From NCBI GenBank assembly GCA_038503035.1, contig JAVSML010025234.1, forward strand, positions 1 to 64,000: a stretch of 64,000 bases of DNA, read 5' to 3'. A program made the position numbers and the translations under genes. The DNA is from Crocodylus rhombifer (taxonomy: Eukaryota > Chordata > Crocodylia > Crocodylidae). Shown here piece by piece: positions 47,775 through 59,714 of this stretch; positions within the stretch are counted from its first letter, which is position 1, and every line of letters begins with the position of its first letter. The notes beneath the pieces are model-generated. The model did no database searches. It had not been told where the DNA came from and saw nothing but the letters and a program-made list of their open reading frames with translations.

Positions 47775-48839
47775 TTTTAGACAACCTGGGCCCTACAGCA
47801 TTGAACACCTTGAAGATGAGCACTGGGGACTTGACCTTGACAAGTTAGTGTATGGGAGGCTGTTGCAGAAAGCAGAAGGCAGGTCTGATGGGCTTGCAGT
47901 AGCCTGAGGATAACTCAGTCCTCACAGAACTTTATCAAAGATCAATCTGATTACTCAAGCTGATGCTTAAATGGGAGCTGGTTCCTTAATGAATGAAACG
48001 TGCTGCTGAGACACCCAGCTGTATGCATCTACCGAGAATGCAAAGAAAGAGAAAGACAGAAAACTATCCTCTCTCGGTTTTTTTCTAAATAATGCTCTTA
48101 ATATATTTCACTCAATCATTCTAAATAACTCCACTGTTGGGAGAGGATCTGAATCAGGGCTGTTGCCCTCAGTTACAATTGACTATGAATGGTCCTTGCC
48201 CCTCTGATTTCATGGTCTCGGCTCCTTTTTAGTGAGTTATTCTATCTTATCTAACCACAGAGTTGGAGCATCAGCTGATTTAAATCGGTATAGTTCCAGC
48301 TTGGGATCCGGCCCGCTGAGTTTATCAGGACTGTACCATGTGTTTCATTAAGATGCCATTATTATCCCACTGAAGCAGATGGATTAAAAAAAGAAAAAGG
48401 AATTAAATGAAAGAAGACCCTTTAGGGAGGAACTGTATTAATTCCATATTAGAAATGTCTATAAAGTGCAGAAGAAAGAAGACTGGAAGGCTCCGTTTTT
48501 AAAACTGTATAGCAGGGGCTGATTTTCGCAGTTGCTGAGGGTCCAACGCCCCTGCTGAGTCCAGACAGAATGGCGGGTACTCAATACCTCTGAAAAATCA
48601 GGCCTCTCAAATCTTACCCTTTTACTCAAAAGCCTTGAAGAGAAGTGCTGTTTGCCTAGACAGCAAGCTGCCTGCAGTGCCAGAGCTGTTAAATATAGCA
48701 CGTGGCATTCTTCAGCCAAGACTAGTGAGAGTGCTCAAATGGTCTGGATACTGTGAAATACATGTAAAGTCATGCTGCCTAACATAGATTGCTCAGGCCC
48801 ACTTCAAGGAGGCATTTAGGCATATGTGATCACGGTTGT

Positions 48840-48960
48840 TACAGCTAGAGATCTGGGTGCACGTCTACCGCACACTCACTGGGTGACCTCGGATGAGTCC
48901 TGTAACTTCTTTGGGCCTCAGTTTCCCCATCCTGTCAAATGTGAATCATGCAGTAATTTG
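48840..48960 (-). repeat. MIR-like ancient SINE fragment
   Basis: CTCACTGGGTGACCTCGGATGAGTCCTGTAACTTCTTTGGGCCTCAGTTTCCCCATC is the reverse MIR core. It directly precedes the old CR1 at 48998. Confidence 0.75.
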
Positions 48961-48997
48961 CACGCTTCTGGAAGGGGTGGTGGGAAACAACTCACTG

Positions 48998-49405
48998 ATT
49001 CCCAGATACGGGACCGTTCAGCCTAGAAAAGCAAAGACTTTGGGGGGATTTGGTGGCAGCTTACAAATATATCAAGGGAGAGCATCAGGGGCTAGGTGGA
49101 CAACTATTCACCAAAGCGCCCCAAGGGAAAACCAGGAGCACAAGGTCAAACTTCTAGAAGAAGGTTTCAGGCCTGATATAAGGAAAAACTTCTTCACGGT
49201 TCATGTGACCAGACTCTGGAAGAGACTCCCAGCAGGAGAGGTGCAGACACCTACCCTGGAGATCTTCAAAAGGAGACTGGATACACACCTTGCTGGGGTG
49301 ATTTGACCCTAGCTGTCTTTCTTGCCCAGAGTGGGGGGGGGACTGGACCCATTGATCTCACAAAGTCTCTTCCAGCCCTAAATTTCTGTGAATCTGTGCG
49401 AATCC
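48998..49405 (+). mobile_element. Old CR1 3' fragment
   Basis: Translated frames show the CR1 ORF2 C-terminus: an FSLEKQRLWG-like start, FRPDIRKNFFTVHVTRLWKRLP and TPTLEIFKRRLDTHLAGV, ending at 49306. A 3' region resembling the standard GGACTGGACC...ATCT...CTTCCAGCCCTA end follows. It is divergent from the young copies and has no intact tail. Confidence 0.85.
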
Positions 49406-49519
49406 GATTCAGTACAGCCACTTTATATCAAACCTCCATAAGAGCAGTTGAAGATGTCATTAAAAGAACGGCACTTGTTAGAGCAGGGTTAGTTAATTGG
49501 CAGCACTGTAATAATGAAG

Positions 49520-49948
49520 GGGTGTGTCCACACATGCACTTTACTGTGGAGTTGACTAATTAGCTCTGCAGTAAAGCATCACAGTCTACACATATGCCCA
49601 TATTAGGGTGCACTAAACTAATTAAGTCTCCCATAGGATAGTACTTCCTGGGACAAGTAGTATCCTTTAGATACATGTGCTGCCTGGTCCACTCTGAAGC
49701 ATCCTCATTCCCCAAGCAGCCCCTCTACTACCCGACGCCACCACCCAGAACCTGGGGCTGATCCCTGGGCTCCCTGCTCTAGGTTGGCTGCTCCCAGGCA
49801 TGATGTCTTCACATATGCCCAGGACCACCCCGGCTTGAACTGCTGTGGTCCTGGGCACATGTGAACATGCGGCACCTGCACAGCTGACTCCAGTGCAAAC
49901 CGCACTAGAGTTTATTCAGGTGCAGTAATTTCACATGTAGATGTGCCC
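49520..49948. repeat. GGGTGTGTCCACAC-type inverted-repeat element, 429 bp
   Basis: Termini GGGTGTGTCCACACATGC and CACATGTAGATGTGCCC, with subterminal GACTAATTAGCTCTGCAGTAAAGCATC like that at 22.6 and 53.4 kb. Confidence 0.72.
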
Positions 49949-50414
49949 AAGAAGTCAGGTTCTGCTGCTAGAATTATTAAAACAGGTGGGCATGAAAGAC
50001 AGGGTTTGTTTCAATGAGACTATTTATAAAGCATTTTTAAATCCTCATGTGAAACGTGCTATAAAAGGAAGAAGAGCATGATTATTGGTTTATTATTTTA
50101 AGGGCTGAGCCAGCTTAATGCCCCCAGCTGCAGAGCACAGTACCTACAGCTGGCCCACATGGTTTCAGCAGAGCTAGGCTGGTGAGTTCTGTACCGGTCA
50201 GAAGATGTTTATAGGCTCCAGCCCATAGGGTGGGCAGGGTTTGCACTGTTGGGGTCTCCAGCAGTGGAAGGAATGTGGTAACACTGTGCTCTTGTTATTC
50301 ACTTCCTGTCCATGCAAGTTTTCCTCTGCTGACACCTGGCAGAGGATGAGCCATCACAACAGTACCTATGTCAGCCTATTCCTTTGAGTCACCCTAGGAA
50401 TGTGACCGGGCCTT

Positions 50415-50630
50415 CCCTGAACACAGAAAGTGCCATACTGGGTCTGACCAATGGTTCATCTACTCCAGTACGAGGAAGGAGATACTGGCCAGAAGAAACT
50501 CAAGCAACTGTGGGGCTGTCTTCCTTTCCCTTGTCTGTGCACAGCTTTGGGCAGTGTCCACCAGGTCCTTAAATACATTCAGGGGACAGTGGGTGGTAGC
50601 TGGAGTTCTCTGGTGTCTTCTTCGGCACCC
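50415..50630 (-). mobile_element. Old CR1/L3-like 3' end
   Basis: TGCCATACTGGGTCTGACCAATGGTTCATCTACTCCAGTA is the reverse complement of the CR1/L3-like terminus also seen at 24.7 kb. Further internal matches are faint. Confidence 0.6.
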
Positions 50631-50759
50631 TAGTCACTAAACTATAACTTGCATTCCCGTTCCGTTTTCTCATGATCTGTCCAAAAGAATTAGTTGTGCA
50701 TTTAGTAGCCTCCGTCTAGCCCTAGGGGGGAGCTTGTAGTTCTTGGTAAGCCTAGGCCT

Positions 50760-52150
50760 ACCATCATTATACAAGAAACTAGCAAACTGCCCATCAAGAA
50801 TGACGAGCCAGCAGAGGCAGAGGCCCACTCTCCCTCTGCATCTGGCCCATTTCCACTCCCCCCACCCCTTCCCACTGCCAGTTCAGGTCAGGGCCCATCT
50901 CCTCCCACTTCGGCTCGGGGCCTGTTCCCTCACTTCAGCTCCGGGCCCATTCCCACTCCTCTGCTTTGGCCCCGGGCTGTTCCCCCCTCCCCTGCGCCAC
51001 GCTGCACCTCTGCAGGAGTCACCGGGCTCCAATGGCCCCATTCACCATGAAGGGTGCCCCAGGCAGGCTGGGTTATAGGACCATCAGAGCCCAGCAGCTC
51101 CAGCAGAGATGTGGCACTGGGGACCTGGGGAGGCACATGGCCCCCCGGTCTGTGCATGGGCCAAGGGCGGTGGCAGCTGCGGGCTGTGCTCAGCCTCTGC
51201 TCCCTGCCCCCGGCTGCGGCTTTGACAGCAGTGTGGCACCATGTACCTCGCTGTCTGGCCTGGCCCACAGTGGAACTCGTGGGGCACCATGCCAAGCCAC
51301 TGTCAAAGCTCTGGCAGGAGGCAGGGAGCAGAGACTGAGCACAGCCCAAAGCTGCCACTGCCCATGCACCATGTACGGACTGGGAGGCCACATGCCTCCC
51401 CAGCTCCCTGGTGCCACACCTCTACCGGAGCCACTGGGCTCTGATGGCCCCATGACCCAGCCTGGCCAGGGCCCCAGTCACTTTCGACGGCAGCTCATCC
51501 AGGGGTGCAGCACATGGCCCCCCAGTCTCAGTCTGTGCATGGTGCACAGGTGGCGGCAGCTGCAGGCTGCACTCAGCCTCGGCTCCCTGCCTCCTGCCAC
51601 AGCTTTGACAGCTTGCGGGGCTCCGATGGCCCCATGACCCGGCCCAGCCAAGGCCCCATCCAAAGCGACTGGGGCCCCAACCAGACCCGGTCATGGGACC
51701 ATCGCAGCCCAGCTCCAACAGAGGTGTAGCACCGGACAGATGGGGAAGCACGTGGCCCTCTGGTCTGTGCACGCCACACGGGCAGCAGCAACTGCGGGCT
51801 GCGCTCAGCCTCTGCTCCCCACATCCTGCCATGGCTTTGACAGTGGCATGGTGCGGTGTCATGTGCCCCTGCGTGTCCCACCGCCTCTGTGCACCCCATG
51901 CATCCTGCCATGCGCCCTGGAACCTCCTCCTCCGTGTACCGCGCAACTCGACTGCCTGCCCCACTCCCTGACCCCAACCGCCCCCATCCTCTCCCCCTTC
52001 CCCTCCCCCTTCTCCTGTGTGCCCATTTGTTCCTAAAGTGCTGGGCCAATTGGCACCCACCCTGCGGGTGGCATGTGCGCAGTTGGCCCGGAGCATTACA
52101 GACAGACAGACACACCGCCCGAAGTGCCACAGCTTTTATTATATTAGAAT
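50760..52150. repeat. GC-rich compound repeat with tandem and inverted units
   Basis: A block of about 80-100 bp with core GGCAGCTGCGGGCTGTGCTCAGCCTCTGCTCCCTGCC and CTTTGACAG occurs forward at about 51160-51230, inverted at about 51300-51365, and forward again at about 51550-51615 and 51780-51845. The right end is TTTTATTATATTAGAATAGG. Open frames up to 224 codons occur in several registers because of the repeats and have no recognisable domain. The class of element is not known to me. Confidence 0.7.
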
Positions 52151-52310
52151 AGGCCTGTCTCTGACAGTAGCAGGAGTAGATGCTTTAAAGGGATTAGAGT
52201 ATATGAACAGGGCATGTCTAGAGTGATTCAACCCCTGATATGCCATCCCTGGCATCTCCTATCACTGCTTCAGGGATGTCAGAAGATACATCCCAAGTGT
52301 TCTGTTTAGT

Positions 52311-53516
52311 GGGCATGTCTATGCATGCTATTAATGCTATAGAGGCTTACTACACAGTAAAATACCCTACAGTAAATCTTCCCTGGGACCATGTACATGA
52401 GCTTCCTGTTGGGAGCAAATTTGCTCCCATTGTGCTCTGGCCTGCAGCAGCCAGGGGGTGCTCCAGGCTTCCCTAGGGTGCTAGCCCAGGGACTAGCAGG
52501 GAGCACAGACCCATCCCCAAGTTCCTAGAGCCAGGTAAGCTCTGCCGCTGCAGCAACAACTGTCTCCTGGGTTGGTGCACATCAGGAGGGATCCTGATGT
52601 GAATGGGACCAGAAGATAGCTGCCACTGCAGAGCTCTCATTCATAGGTTCATTCATTGATAGATGTTAGGGCTGGAAGGAACCTCACAAGACCACTGGGT
52701 CCAGCCCCCTGCCCAAAGGGCAGGAAGTCAGCTGGGGCCAAATGCACATGGGGACAAACCCCATGCACATGGGGACAAACCCAGTACCCAAAGGGGCTTC
52801 CCCATGCAGCCAAGGACTAACCAGGAGCTGTTCTGCTTCTGGGGTAGCTTCCAGCCGGCCCTTGATAGGGCAGGGAAGTAGAGAGTTACCCCATCCTAGT
52901 ACTGCTTGGTCCCAGCTCCTGGGATGAGCGGGGAGCTGAGCAGTGCCAGAACCAGGGGAGTTCCCTATCCCCAGTGGCCCCCTGGTATTGGGGCTCACTG
53001 GGAGCAAATTTGCTCCTGGTCAGTGTCTACACATGTTCTACTGCACAGTATGTACTATACAGTTATTTTACTACCTGTACTTACAGCAGTGGTGATATGT
53101 AGGGGGTGCACATGTACTCCGAGAGCGCTGGTGCATCCCCTGACCAGCCGTGCTGCCTGCTTAGGCAATGGGCAGGGGAGCAGACCAGAGCACTGGTTCC
53201 CCCAATGTGAGTGCCAGCCAGGGAGTGGGAGCGCCAGATGTAGCGCTGAGGCCACTTCCGGGAGCACCACAGTCACTTCCTGGTTGGCGAGATTGGCCAC
53301 GGTGGACCCCCACAGCCCGGTCACTGACTGGTTGCTGGAGGGGGCATGTGCCCCCCTGACTAGGTGGCACCAGTCACCCATGATTTACAGGTAGTAGCTA
53401 ACTGCACAGTAGACTATTTTACTGCATAGTAAACGGTGCTCACATGTAGCTGGTGGTGCTTTACTGCACAGTAGATTAGTCTACTGCGCAGTAAAGCATC
53501 TCATGTAGACATGCTC
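52311..53516. repeat. GGGCATGTCTATGC-type inverted-repeat element, about 1.2 kb, with nested CR1
   Basis: Left end GGGCATGTCTATGCATGC; right end CAGTAAAGCATCTCATGTAGACATGCTC. Repeated CTGCACAGTAGA and TTTTACTGCATAGTAAAC motifs lie near the right end. It contains a CR1 3' scrap (52640-52740) and a 20-bp direct duplication at 52743-52785. Confidence 0.68.
52640..52740 (-). mobile_element. CR1 3' scrap inside a palindromic element
   Basis: TTAGGGCTGGAAGGAACCTCACAAGACCACTGGGTCCAGCCCCCTGCCC is a CR1 3' end on the minus strand. It lies within the 52311-53516 inverted-repeat element, so it is probably a nested insertion. Confidence 0.7.
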
Positions 53517-55434
53517 AATGGCTATTAATGTACCTGTTCTATGTGAATTCCTCTAATCCCTTTTTGAACCTGGATGCCAAAACAGGTCTCTGAGGTTAAT
53601 TATGAGGGTGCCACTTCCCTTGGGCTGCTCCAGGTTTGTGAATGGACTTAATCATTACAAACAGGCCCAGAACTGTGGGAGGCTCAAAGCTCTTTCATTT
53701 CCATGTGTGCTTTTCCAGCCACAACTGAAGATCTGGGCCCAAGTTTTCTGTTTCAAACTACCAGCAAGAATATTCCTTCCATTTTACTTTATAATTTTCC
53801 ATAATCTCCTCTTGTTATGAAGCAAAGTACCATTACTATAATGAGATCATAGGCAATCATTTGGCTAAGTCACTTTCCCGTAAATTTCGCCATCTCTTCC
53901 CAAACCTATCAAGGCTGCACTAAAAGGCTGTAATTGCCCTTAAACAAAGAGATGGGAAAATATTAGTGGCTCTTACAATTATCACTTTTTCTCCAGCCTA
54001 CAGTAACAGTCTAAGGCCCTGATCTCGAAAACCCTGCATGCCCCAAAACTGTAACCAAGTTTTGGGATGCACAAAAAAGGTAGGATTAACCCCTGATTCA
54101 AGATTCTCAAATAATGCATTTAATAATTTAGATATAACAATTAGAATAATCATAAGACCACAAAAAATAATTGCAGTATAACCTTTGCATATTTATATGG
54201 TATAACTATGTAGATCCTGCTTACTGTTGTTCTACTCATATAAGCATGTGCAATATCAATAAAAGCCTAGAAAACAAGTTTGCTGAGCTTTTAGAAACAT
54301 TATTTTTCATTACTATCTCTTCATATCCTGGCCCTGCCTTAAATTTGAAGGTTAATTTACAACACAGGTTTTAGACTACATATCAAATATCATCCGCACC
54401 AAACAATGGCAGGGCTGCTAAAAAAAGCCTCTCTATTCTCACATGCCATCTCCTGTGGCGTTGAAACCTGCCAGACAGTTTGCATGGCCTGGTGCAACAC
54501 ACAGGCAAAACTATGGATCCTGCCTCAAGGATCTGACTTTACACATTGGCTAGAGGGTACATTCCAGGCACACAAAGTTAATCTGCCCAAATCTTCAGAG
54601 GAGTTGAGCTCAGCATCTCTGAAAATCTAGTCTCAAATTGCATGAGTCAATGACTCAGCCTCAGAAGGGCTCAGATTTTTTTGCCCCTATACCACAGCAT
54701 GGTTGGTTATTGCAGGAAGGGTTCTCCCCTGGAAGTGTGTTTGGAGGAAGGGTCTGAAGGAAGTTGTTTGTGGGCTGCACAAGGAGGAAGAGGAGTTACA
54801 AGGACAGTGCATCGCCCGATCAGCCAAGGCGCTGAGACCTACATTGGTGGAAAGTGATATCAGTGACAGCAAAGGGAGAAATGCTTCCAAAGGTTGCCAT
54901 GAAACACTATCTCTCACGGGCAGCTGCTCAATGCCTCATCATGACATAAGCTAGGCACAGCCTCCCCGCTAGCCCAGCAGCCTACAGCACCCACCTCCCT
55001 CACTTCACCTTACCCTCGGGGCCAGTGAGATACAAAGCTCTATGCTCAGCTGTCCTGCCAGTACAGCTGTGCTGCACTCACCTCCCAGCTAGTCACTGGG
55101 ACTGGCCTTGCTCACTTTTCTCTCCAGTGAGCAGGCCAGTCCTCAGTGAATTAAGTGGAGCCATCTAAGGCAGGATCAACTAGAACTGACCGTTAACGAA
55201 ACCCCAGGGACCAACCAAAGAGCAAGCAAATCCTCCACTAGCCTTGAGGTACCTAAGCAAGTAGTTCAGGCTCCCAAGATCCATGAAATGAACTGTAGGT
55301 GGAGATTTGTGGAGACTACTGAAATATCTATTGTCCAACAAGTCCCACCAGGCTGCATGAGAGCTGAAACGCTGAAGACTAAAGTCCTTGCAAAGATGCT
55401 GACCTGTCAAGATAATTATTTTAGTACCTGAATA

Positions 55435-56265
55435 GTTTCATAGTTTCATAGTTTCATAGTAGCTAGAGTCGGAAGGGACCTAGGTAGATCATCTAGTCCG
55501 ACCCCCTGCCTGAGCAGGAAAGAGCACCGGGGTCATAGGACCCCGGCAAGGTGCTCATCTAACTTCCTTTTAAAAATCCCCAGGCTAGGAGCCTGCACCA
55601 CTTCCCCTGGAAGCTGGTTCCAGGCCCTAGCCGCCCTGACTGTGAAGTAGCGCCTCCTAATATCTAATCTAAATTTACCCTCTGCCAGCTTATGACCGTT
55701 ATTCCTGGTCACTCCTGGCAGCGCACGGGGGAACAGGGACTCCCCCAATACCTGCTGATCCCCCCTGACCAGTTTGTAGCAGGCCACAAGGTCCCCCCTT
55801 AACCTTCTCTTGTGGAGGCTAAACAGGTTCAGGTCCCTTAGCCTCTCCTCATAAGGCCTGCCCTGCTGACCCCTGATCATACGAGTGGCCCTCCTCTGAA
55901 CTCTTTCCATATCGTCCACGTCCCTCTTGAAGTGTGGCGCCCAGAACTGGACGCAGTACTCCAGCTGCGGCCTGACTAGTGCCGCATAGAGGGGGAGGAT
56001 CACCTCCCTGGACCTGCTCGAGATGCATCTGTGGATGCATGACAGGGTACGGTTGGCCTTCTTGACTGCCTCCCCACACTGCCGGCCCATGTTCATCGTG
56101 GAGTCAATGACGACTCCAAGATCCTTTTCCGTCTCCGTGCTGGCAAGAGGGGAGTTCCCCAACCTGTAAGTGTGGTGCCGGTTCTTCCTCCCCATGTGCA
56201 ACACCTTGCACTTATCAGTGTTAAACCCCATCCTATTCTCATCCGCCCACCGTTGCAACCTGTCA
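55435..56265 (-). mobile_element. CR1 LINE 3' end, open C-terminal ORF2
   Basis: A minus-strand CR1 copy cut off at its 5' side near 56265. It has an uninterrupted 241-codon frame (56258-55533) covering the end of ORF2: [46 protein letters not shown] and LPGEVVQAPSLGIFKRKLD before the stop. The 3' untranslated part carries GGTCGGAAGGGACC-type sequence and ends in three or four tail octamers at 55435-55460. It belongs to the same subfamily as the 37.4-kb copy but is better preserved, so it is probably younger. It lacks the reverse transcriptase core and endonuclease and cannot move by itself. Confidence 0.93.
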
Positions 56266-56539
56266 ATAAATTATGCACTAAATGAGCCACAGGGTTCCCC
56301 CATAAGCAGCAACCTGCTTTGCTGTTTTCAAAGCCCTGTGTGCTCCCAGTCCCTTGTTGCTAACACATAAGCCAGAATTTATTGCTGATAAAATATACTT
56401 TAGCCCATGTGACTGCAAAAGAAAAAAAAAACCTTAAAAAAGGTTAACCTGGACGTAAACAGATGTAGGGATAGCTGCCTGAGCCTGCAAACTGCCTAAA
56501 ATGGTAACTCTGAGAGGTGTGAATTGACTAGCTCACATT

Positions 56540-57300
56540 AGAGATCAAAAGGTTGGTAGGACCTCAGAATTATCTAGTCCATGGGTGCTCAACCCCTGGT
56601 CTGAAGGTCAAATCCAGCTCACCGAGCTGCAGCATCTGGCCCACAGGGTTCCCCAAGAGTCAGGAAATTCGGCAGTCTGGGAGCAGCGACAATTAAAATT
56701 GCCATCCCTCTCCCACTGCCAAATTCCCCAGCCCCACACAGCCAGGTCAGAGTCAGACTACAATCTCTTTCCTCCCATCTGGCCAGATTGGGGCCAGGAC
56801 ACAACCCCTCTTCCCCCTGCACAGCCAGATTGAGGCTGGGCTGCCTCCCTCCCCCGTCTGTGCAGCCAGATCAGGCTCACCAGCTGGATCCGGCCCATGG
56901 AGGAACCAGGCACCATCCATGTGGCCTCCGGGACAAAAACATTGAGCATGACAGATCTAGTCCAACCCTCTGCTCCATTGTAGGAAGGGGTATTCCCAAC
57001 CCATTTTAGAGAGATGCTTTTCCAGTCAGCTCTGGTAGATGCCCAACACAGAAGCGTCCACGAACTCCCTAGTCCATTTGTTCCACTGTCCTATCGCTCT
57101 TGCAGTTATGGCAAGTGCAAAAATGGCCATGTGGGCACCTCATTAAAATTCCCCCGCTAACGTGCCAGGAAGGTGTCTGCCTTTCCTGTGTTGAAGTCAC
57201 CCCTTCTTGTGTACCCTTCACCCCCAAATGGACCCTCCTGTCTGAAACGGCTTCCTCTGGGGGCTCATGAAGAACAGCAGCCATTCCTTTACTTCTGAAA
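56540..57300 (-). mobile_element. CR1 3' fragment interrupted by a hAT
   Basis: The left part (56540-56579: GGTTGGTAGGACCTCAGAATTATCTAGTC) and the right part (56955-57300: ATCTAGTCCAACCCTCTGCTCCATTG onward) form one CR1 3' end on the minus strand once the 375-bp hAT at 56580-56954 and one duplicated octamer are removed. Confidence 0.78.
56580..56954. mobile_element. Non-autonomous hAT, 375 bp, perfect 8-bp TSD
   Basis: The ends are CATGGGTGCTCAA and TTGAGCATGACAG, which are inverted repeats of each other with a few changes. They are flanked by identical octamers ATCTAGTC at 56572-56579 and 56955-56962, the duplication size of hAT transposition. There is no transposase frame. It is inserted in an older CR1 3' end. 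Confidence 0.88.
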
Positions 57301-58163
57301 TTGGTCAGCTTCTATGATGCCAGGTATATTTAACAGCATTTCCCAGAATACTCCTGGCTTTGTCTTCAAGGTCCTCCCCTTACGTTGCATTAGGGTCAAT
57401 GCACTCTTTGTATCCATAACAGGGGCAGATGGACACTGCTCCACTAACGTCAGTGGAGCAACACCAGTTTAACCCCTGAACATCTGGGCCACTGTATTTT
57501 TCAGGAATAAAGTATGAACACATGCAGCGACGTGCAGATTAATTGAAGTTTGTTTGTTATGCTTGCTTAAAAAACATTTTTTGGTTATGAGAAAATGGCT
57601 TGGGTTTGCATGGGAAACAAGACAAATGGATTTTCCAGTCCTATATTTCTCCTGTCTGCTACACCCCTTCCCCCAGAAACATGAGTTTTGCCACAAGCCA
57701 AGAACAAGAATTTTGTGGGAGCCTCATTAAAATACTGGCAGTCGTCACTGGCTCAGCCCTCCTGACAAAATAAAACTATTGCAATGATTTCATACTCAAA
57801 CTGGTTTCCCTTGTTAAACCCCTCTATTTATTCCCATATGGAAAGGTCATATAAAGTGTAATAGGGAAGAACTTAGAAAGGTCCTGCACAATCAGCTTAA
57901 AAGCGTACAGAAAGGAAGGGAGCTAAAACCCTTTCTGTGGGTTTCTGAATCACCCACAGAATGAGAAGGGAAATGCCTATATTAAATTTTATAGGAAGCT
58001 ACAAAAGACCTCAGCTTTTCTGCAGCTCCCTGCCCCTCTTCTCCTCCCCACCACCTCAGTTTCTGCAGCTCTGGTCAGGGATAATATTAATTCCATCCCC
58101 CTCAGTCATTTTGTAATTTTAAAGTTTTCACATCTTCAGTGTAGGCACTAAATCCTCCTATCT

Positions 58164-58472
58164 CAGTCATTCTCAGCCAGGGTGCCAGGGAACTCAGGGG
58201 TACCACCAGATCCTCTGAAGGCTGCCAAGAGGTGTGAGGGATAAGGGAGGTGTTAAGAGATAAGCAGATCAATGAATCAGACCAACCAGCCTCAGGCTTG
58301 TCCCTGCCTAGATGATCCTACCACCCACACTGCCCAGGTCCTCTGCGAGGAGGTAAGCACCCATAATATATAAATTACTTGTTGAAATTGAGCCACTTAA
58401 TTCACAAGTGTTATGGAGGGTGCCCAAGTCCAGGGTGGGGTGCCTCAAATGCAAAAAAGTTGAGAACTACTA
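58164..58472. mobile_element. hAT-like (Charlie-type end) element, 309 bp
   Basis: Ends CAGTCATTCTCAGCC and GTTGAGAACTACTA. The flanks TCCTATCT (58156-58163) and TCCTATAT (58473-58480) agree at seven of eight positions. It shares the GGTGCC/GGTACC-ACC style of interior with the 47.3-kb copy. Confidence 0.8.
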
Positions 58473-58688
58473 TCCTATATTTCATTAGACCCTCTACCAG
58501 TTTGGACACTACAGCTACATGAATAATACAGGACTAAAGGTACTATATGTATCTTATTAGCTGTTGATCAACCCTTTGTAAGGGAATGGCAACAATCACT
58601 TCAGTACTAAGCACAGCTTTTTCCAAAGTGGTATCCAAGCTTGTATATGGATCCATTTGCTCTTGCAAAGCAGACAGTTGGTTCTATA

Positions 58689-59714
58689 TTAAAGGTGAGT
58701 AAAACACAGCCGACAGGCCGAATCCAGTCTGCCAACCGATTGGAATTGGCCTGTGGGGGTTGCGGGCACCCCCCAACTAACTGAATCGGGCCTGCGGGGG
58801 GCACCCACTAATTGCCTGGAACCAGCCTACAGCCGCCCCCATGGCGCTCCGCATGGGGCCAAGCCCTGTCTGGACCACCCCGCACTGTGCTCCAACCCGC
58901 ACCCGCTGACCCGGCCCCAACCAGCATGCACAGCTTACCAGCACAGCTGCTCCTAGGACTACTGCAGCTGCCCAGGTGCTGCTCTGCTCCCCTTGCCTCC
59001 AGCAGCTCCTCCTCCTGCCCCTGTCGTACCGCTCTGGGCCAAGAGGAAGCTTCAGCCCAGCGGCTCTTGCCCCAGTGTGGGCACAGTAGGTAGAAGGCGG
59101 CTGGGGCTGGAGCCCGGTGTGCTAGGGCAGGAGCTTCCCAGCTCAAGCTTCCTCCCCACCCAGAAAAGCACAGCTCGGGCAGCAGCCACCACTGGAGGCA
59201 AGGGGAGTGGGCCAGCTGCACCGGGAGAGTCCGCGCTGGTAAGCTGTGCGTGCTGGCTGGGGCTGCATTGGCAGGCACGGGCTGGAGTGAGGGGTGGACC
59301 ACCCTGGGTGGAGTTCAGCCCCATGCAGAGCGCTGTGGGGGCAGCCACAGACTGCACCACCTGGGCGAGCTCTGCTGCATGCACCCCCTGCCCCCTCCTC
59401 CCTCCTCTCACCCCTGGCCGGATCCTGGGGTGAGCCTGGGCAACACCCCCTCCACACACACATGCATGCACTCCCCTCCCCACACCCCTATAAGGCAGGG
59501 CCCACCCCCGAAACTCCACGCCATGACTCCAGCTTTGCCTACCCATCTCACTCCCAAACACAGCTCCCTCCTGCCCACCTACCCATGGCCCCATCCCACA
59601 TAGGGAGTTTTAGTGTGTTGTTGCAGGCAGGGGGTGGGGTGCTCTGGCCCGGCCCATGACAGCTCATCAAAACTCCCTATGTGGCTTCTGGGCCCAAATA
59701 ACTGCCCACCCCTG
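58689..59714. mobile_element. Larger non-autonomous hAT-like element, about 1.0 kb
   Basis: The right end TAACTGCCCACCCCTG and left end GGTGAGTAAAACACAGCCGACAGGCCGAATCCAG fit the same terminal family in reverse orientation. It shares a segment with the 31.5-kb element: the GCAGAGCTC...CAGGTGGTGCA block at 31903-31930 appears reverse-complemented at 59355-59385. No transposase was seen. Confidence 0.72.

Noticed and set aside
50966..52130. Overlapping open frames of 153-224 codons on both strands.
   Set aside because: Produced by tandem and inverted GC-rich modules; no conserved domain, no splice or start context.
58808..59594. GC-rich block with 117-180 codon frames, considered a CpG-island promoter.
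   Set aside because: Enclosed by hAT-type termini and shares blocks with the 31.5-kb element; repeat-derived.
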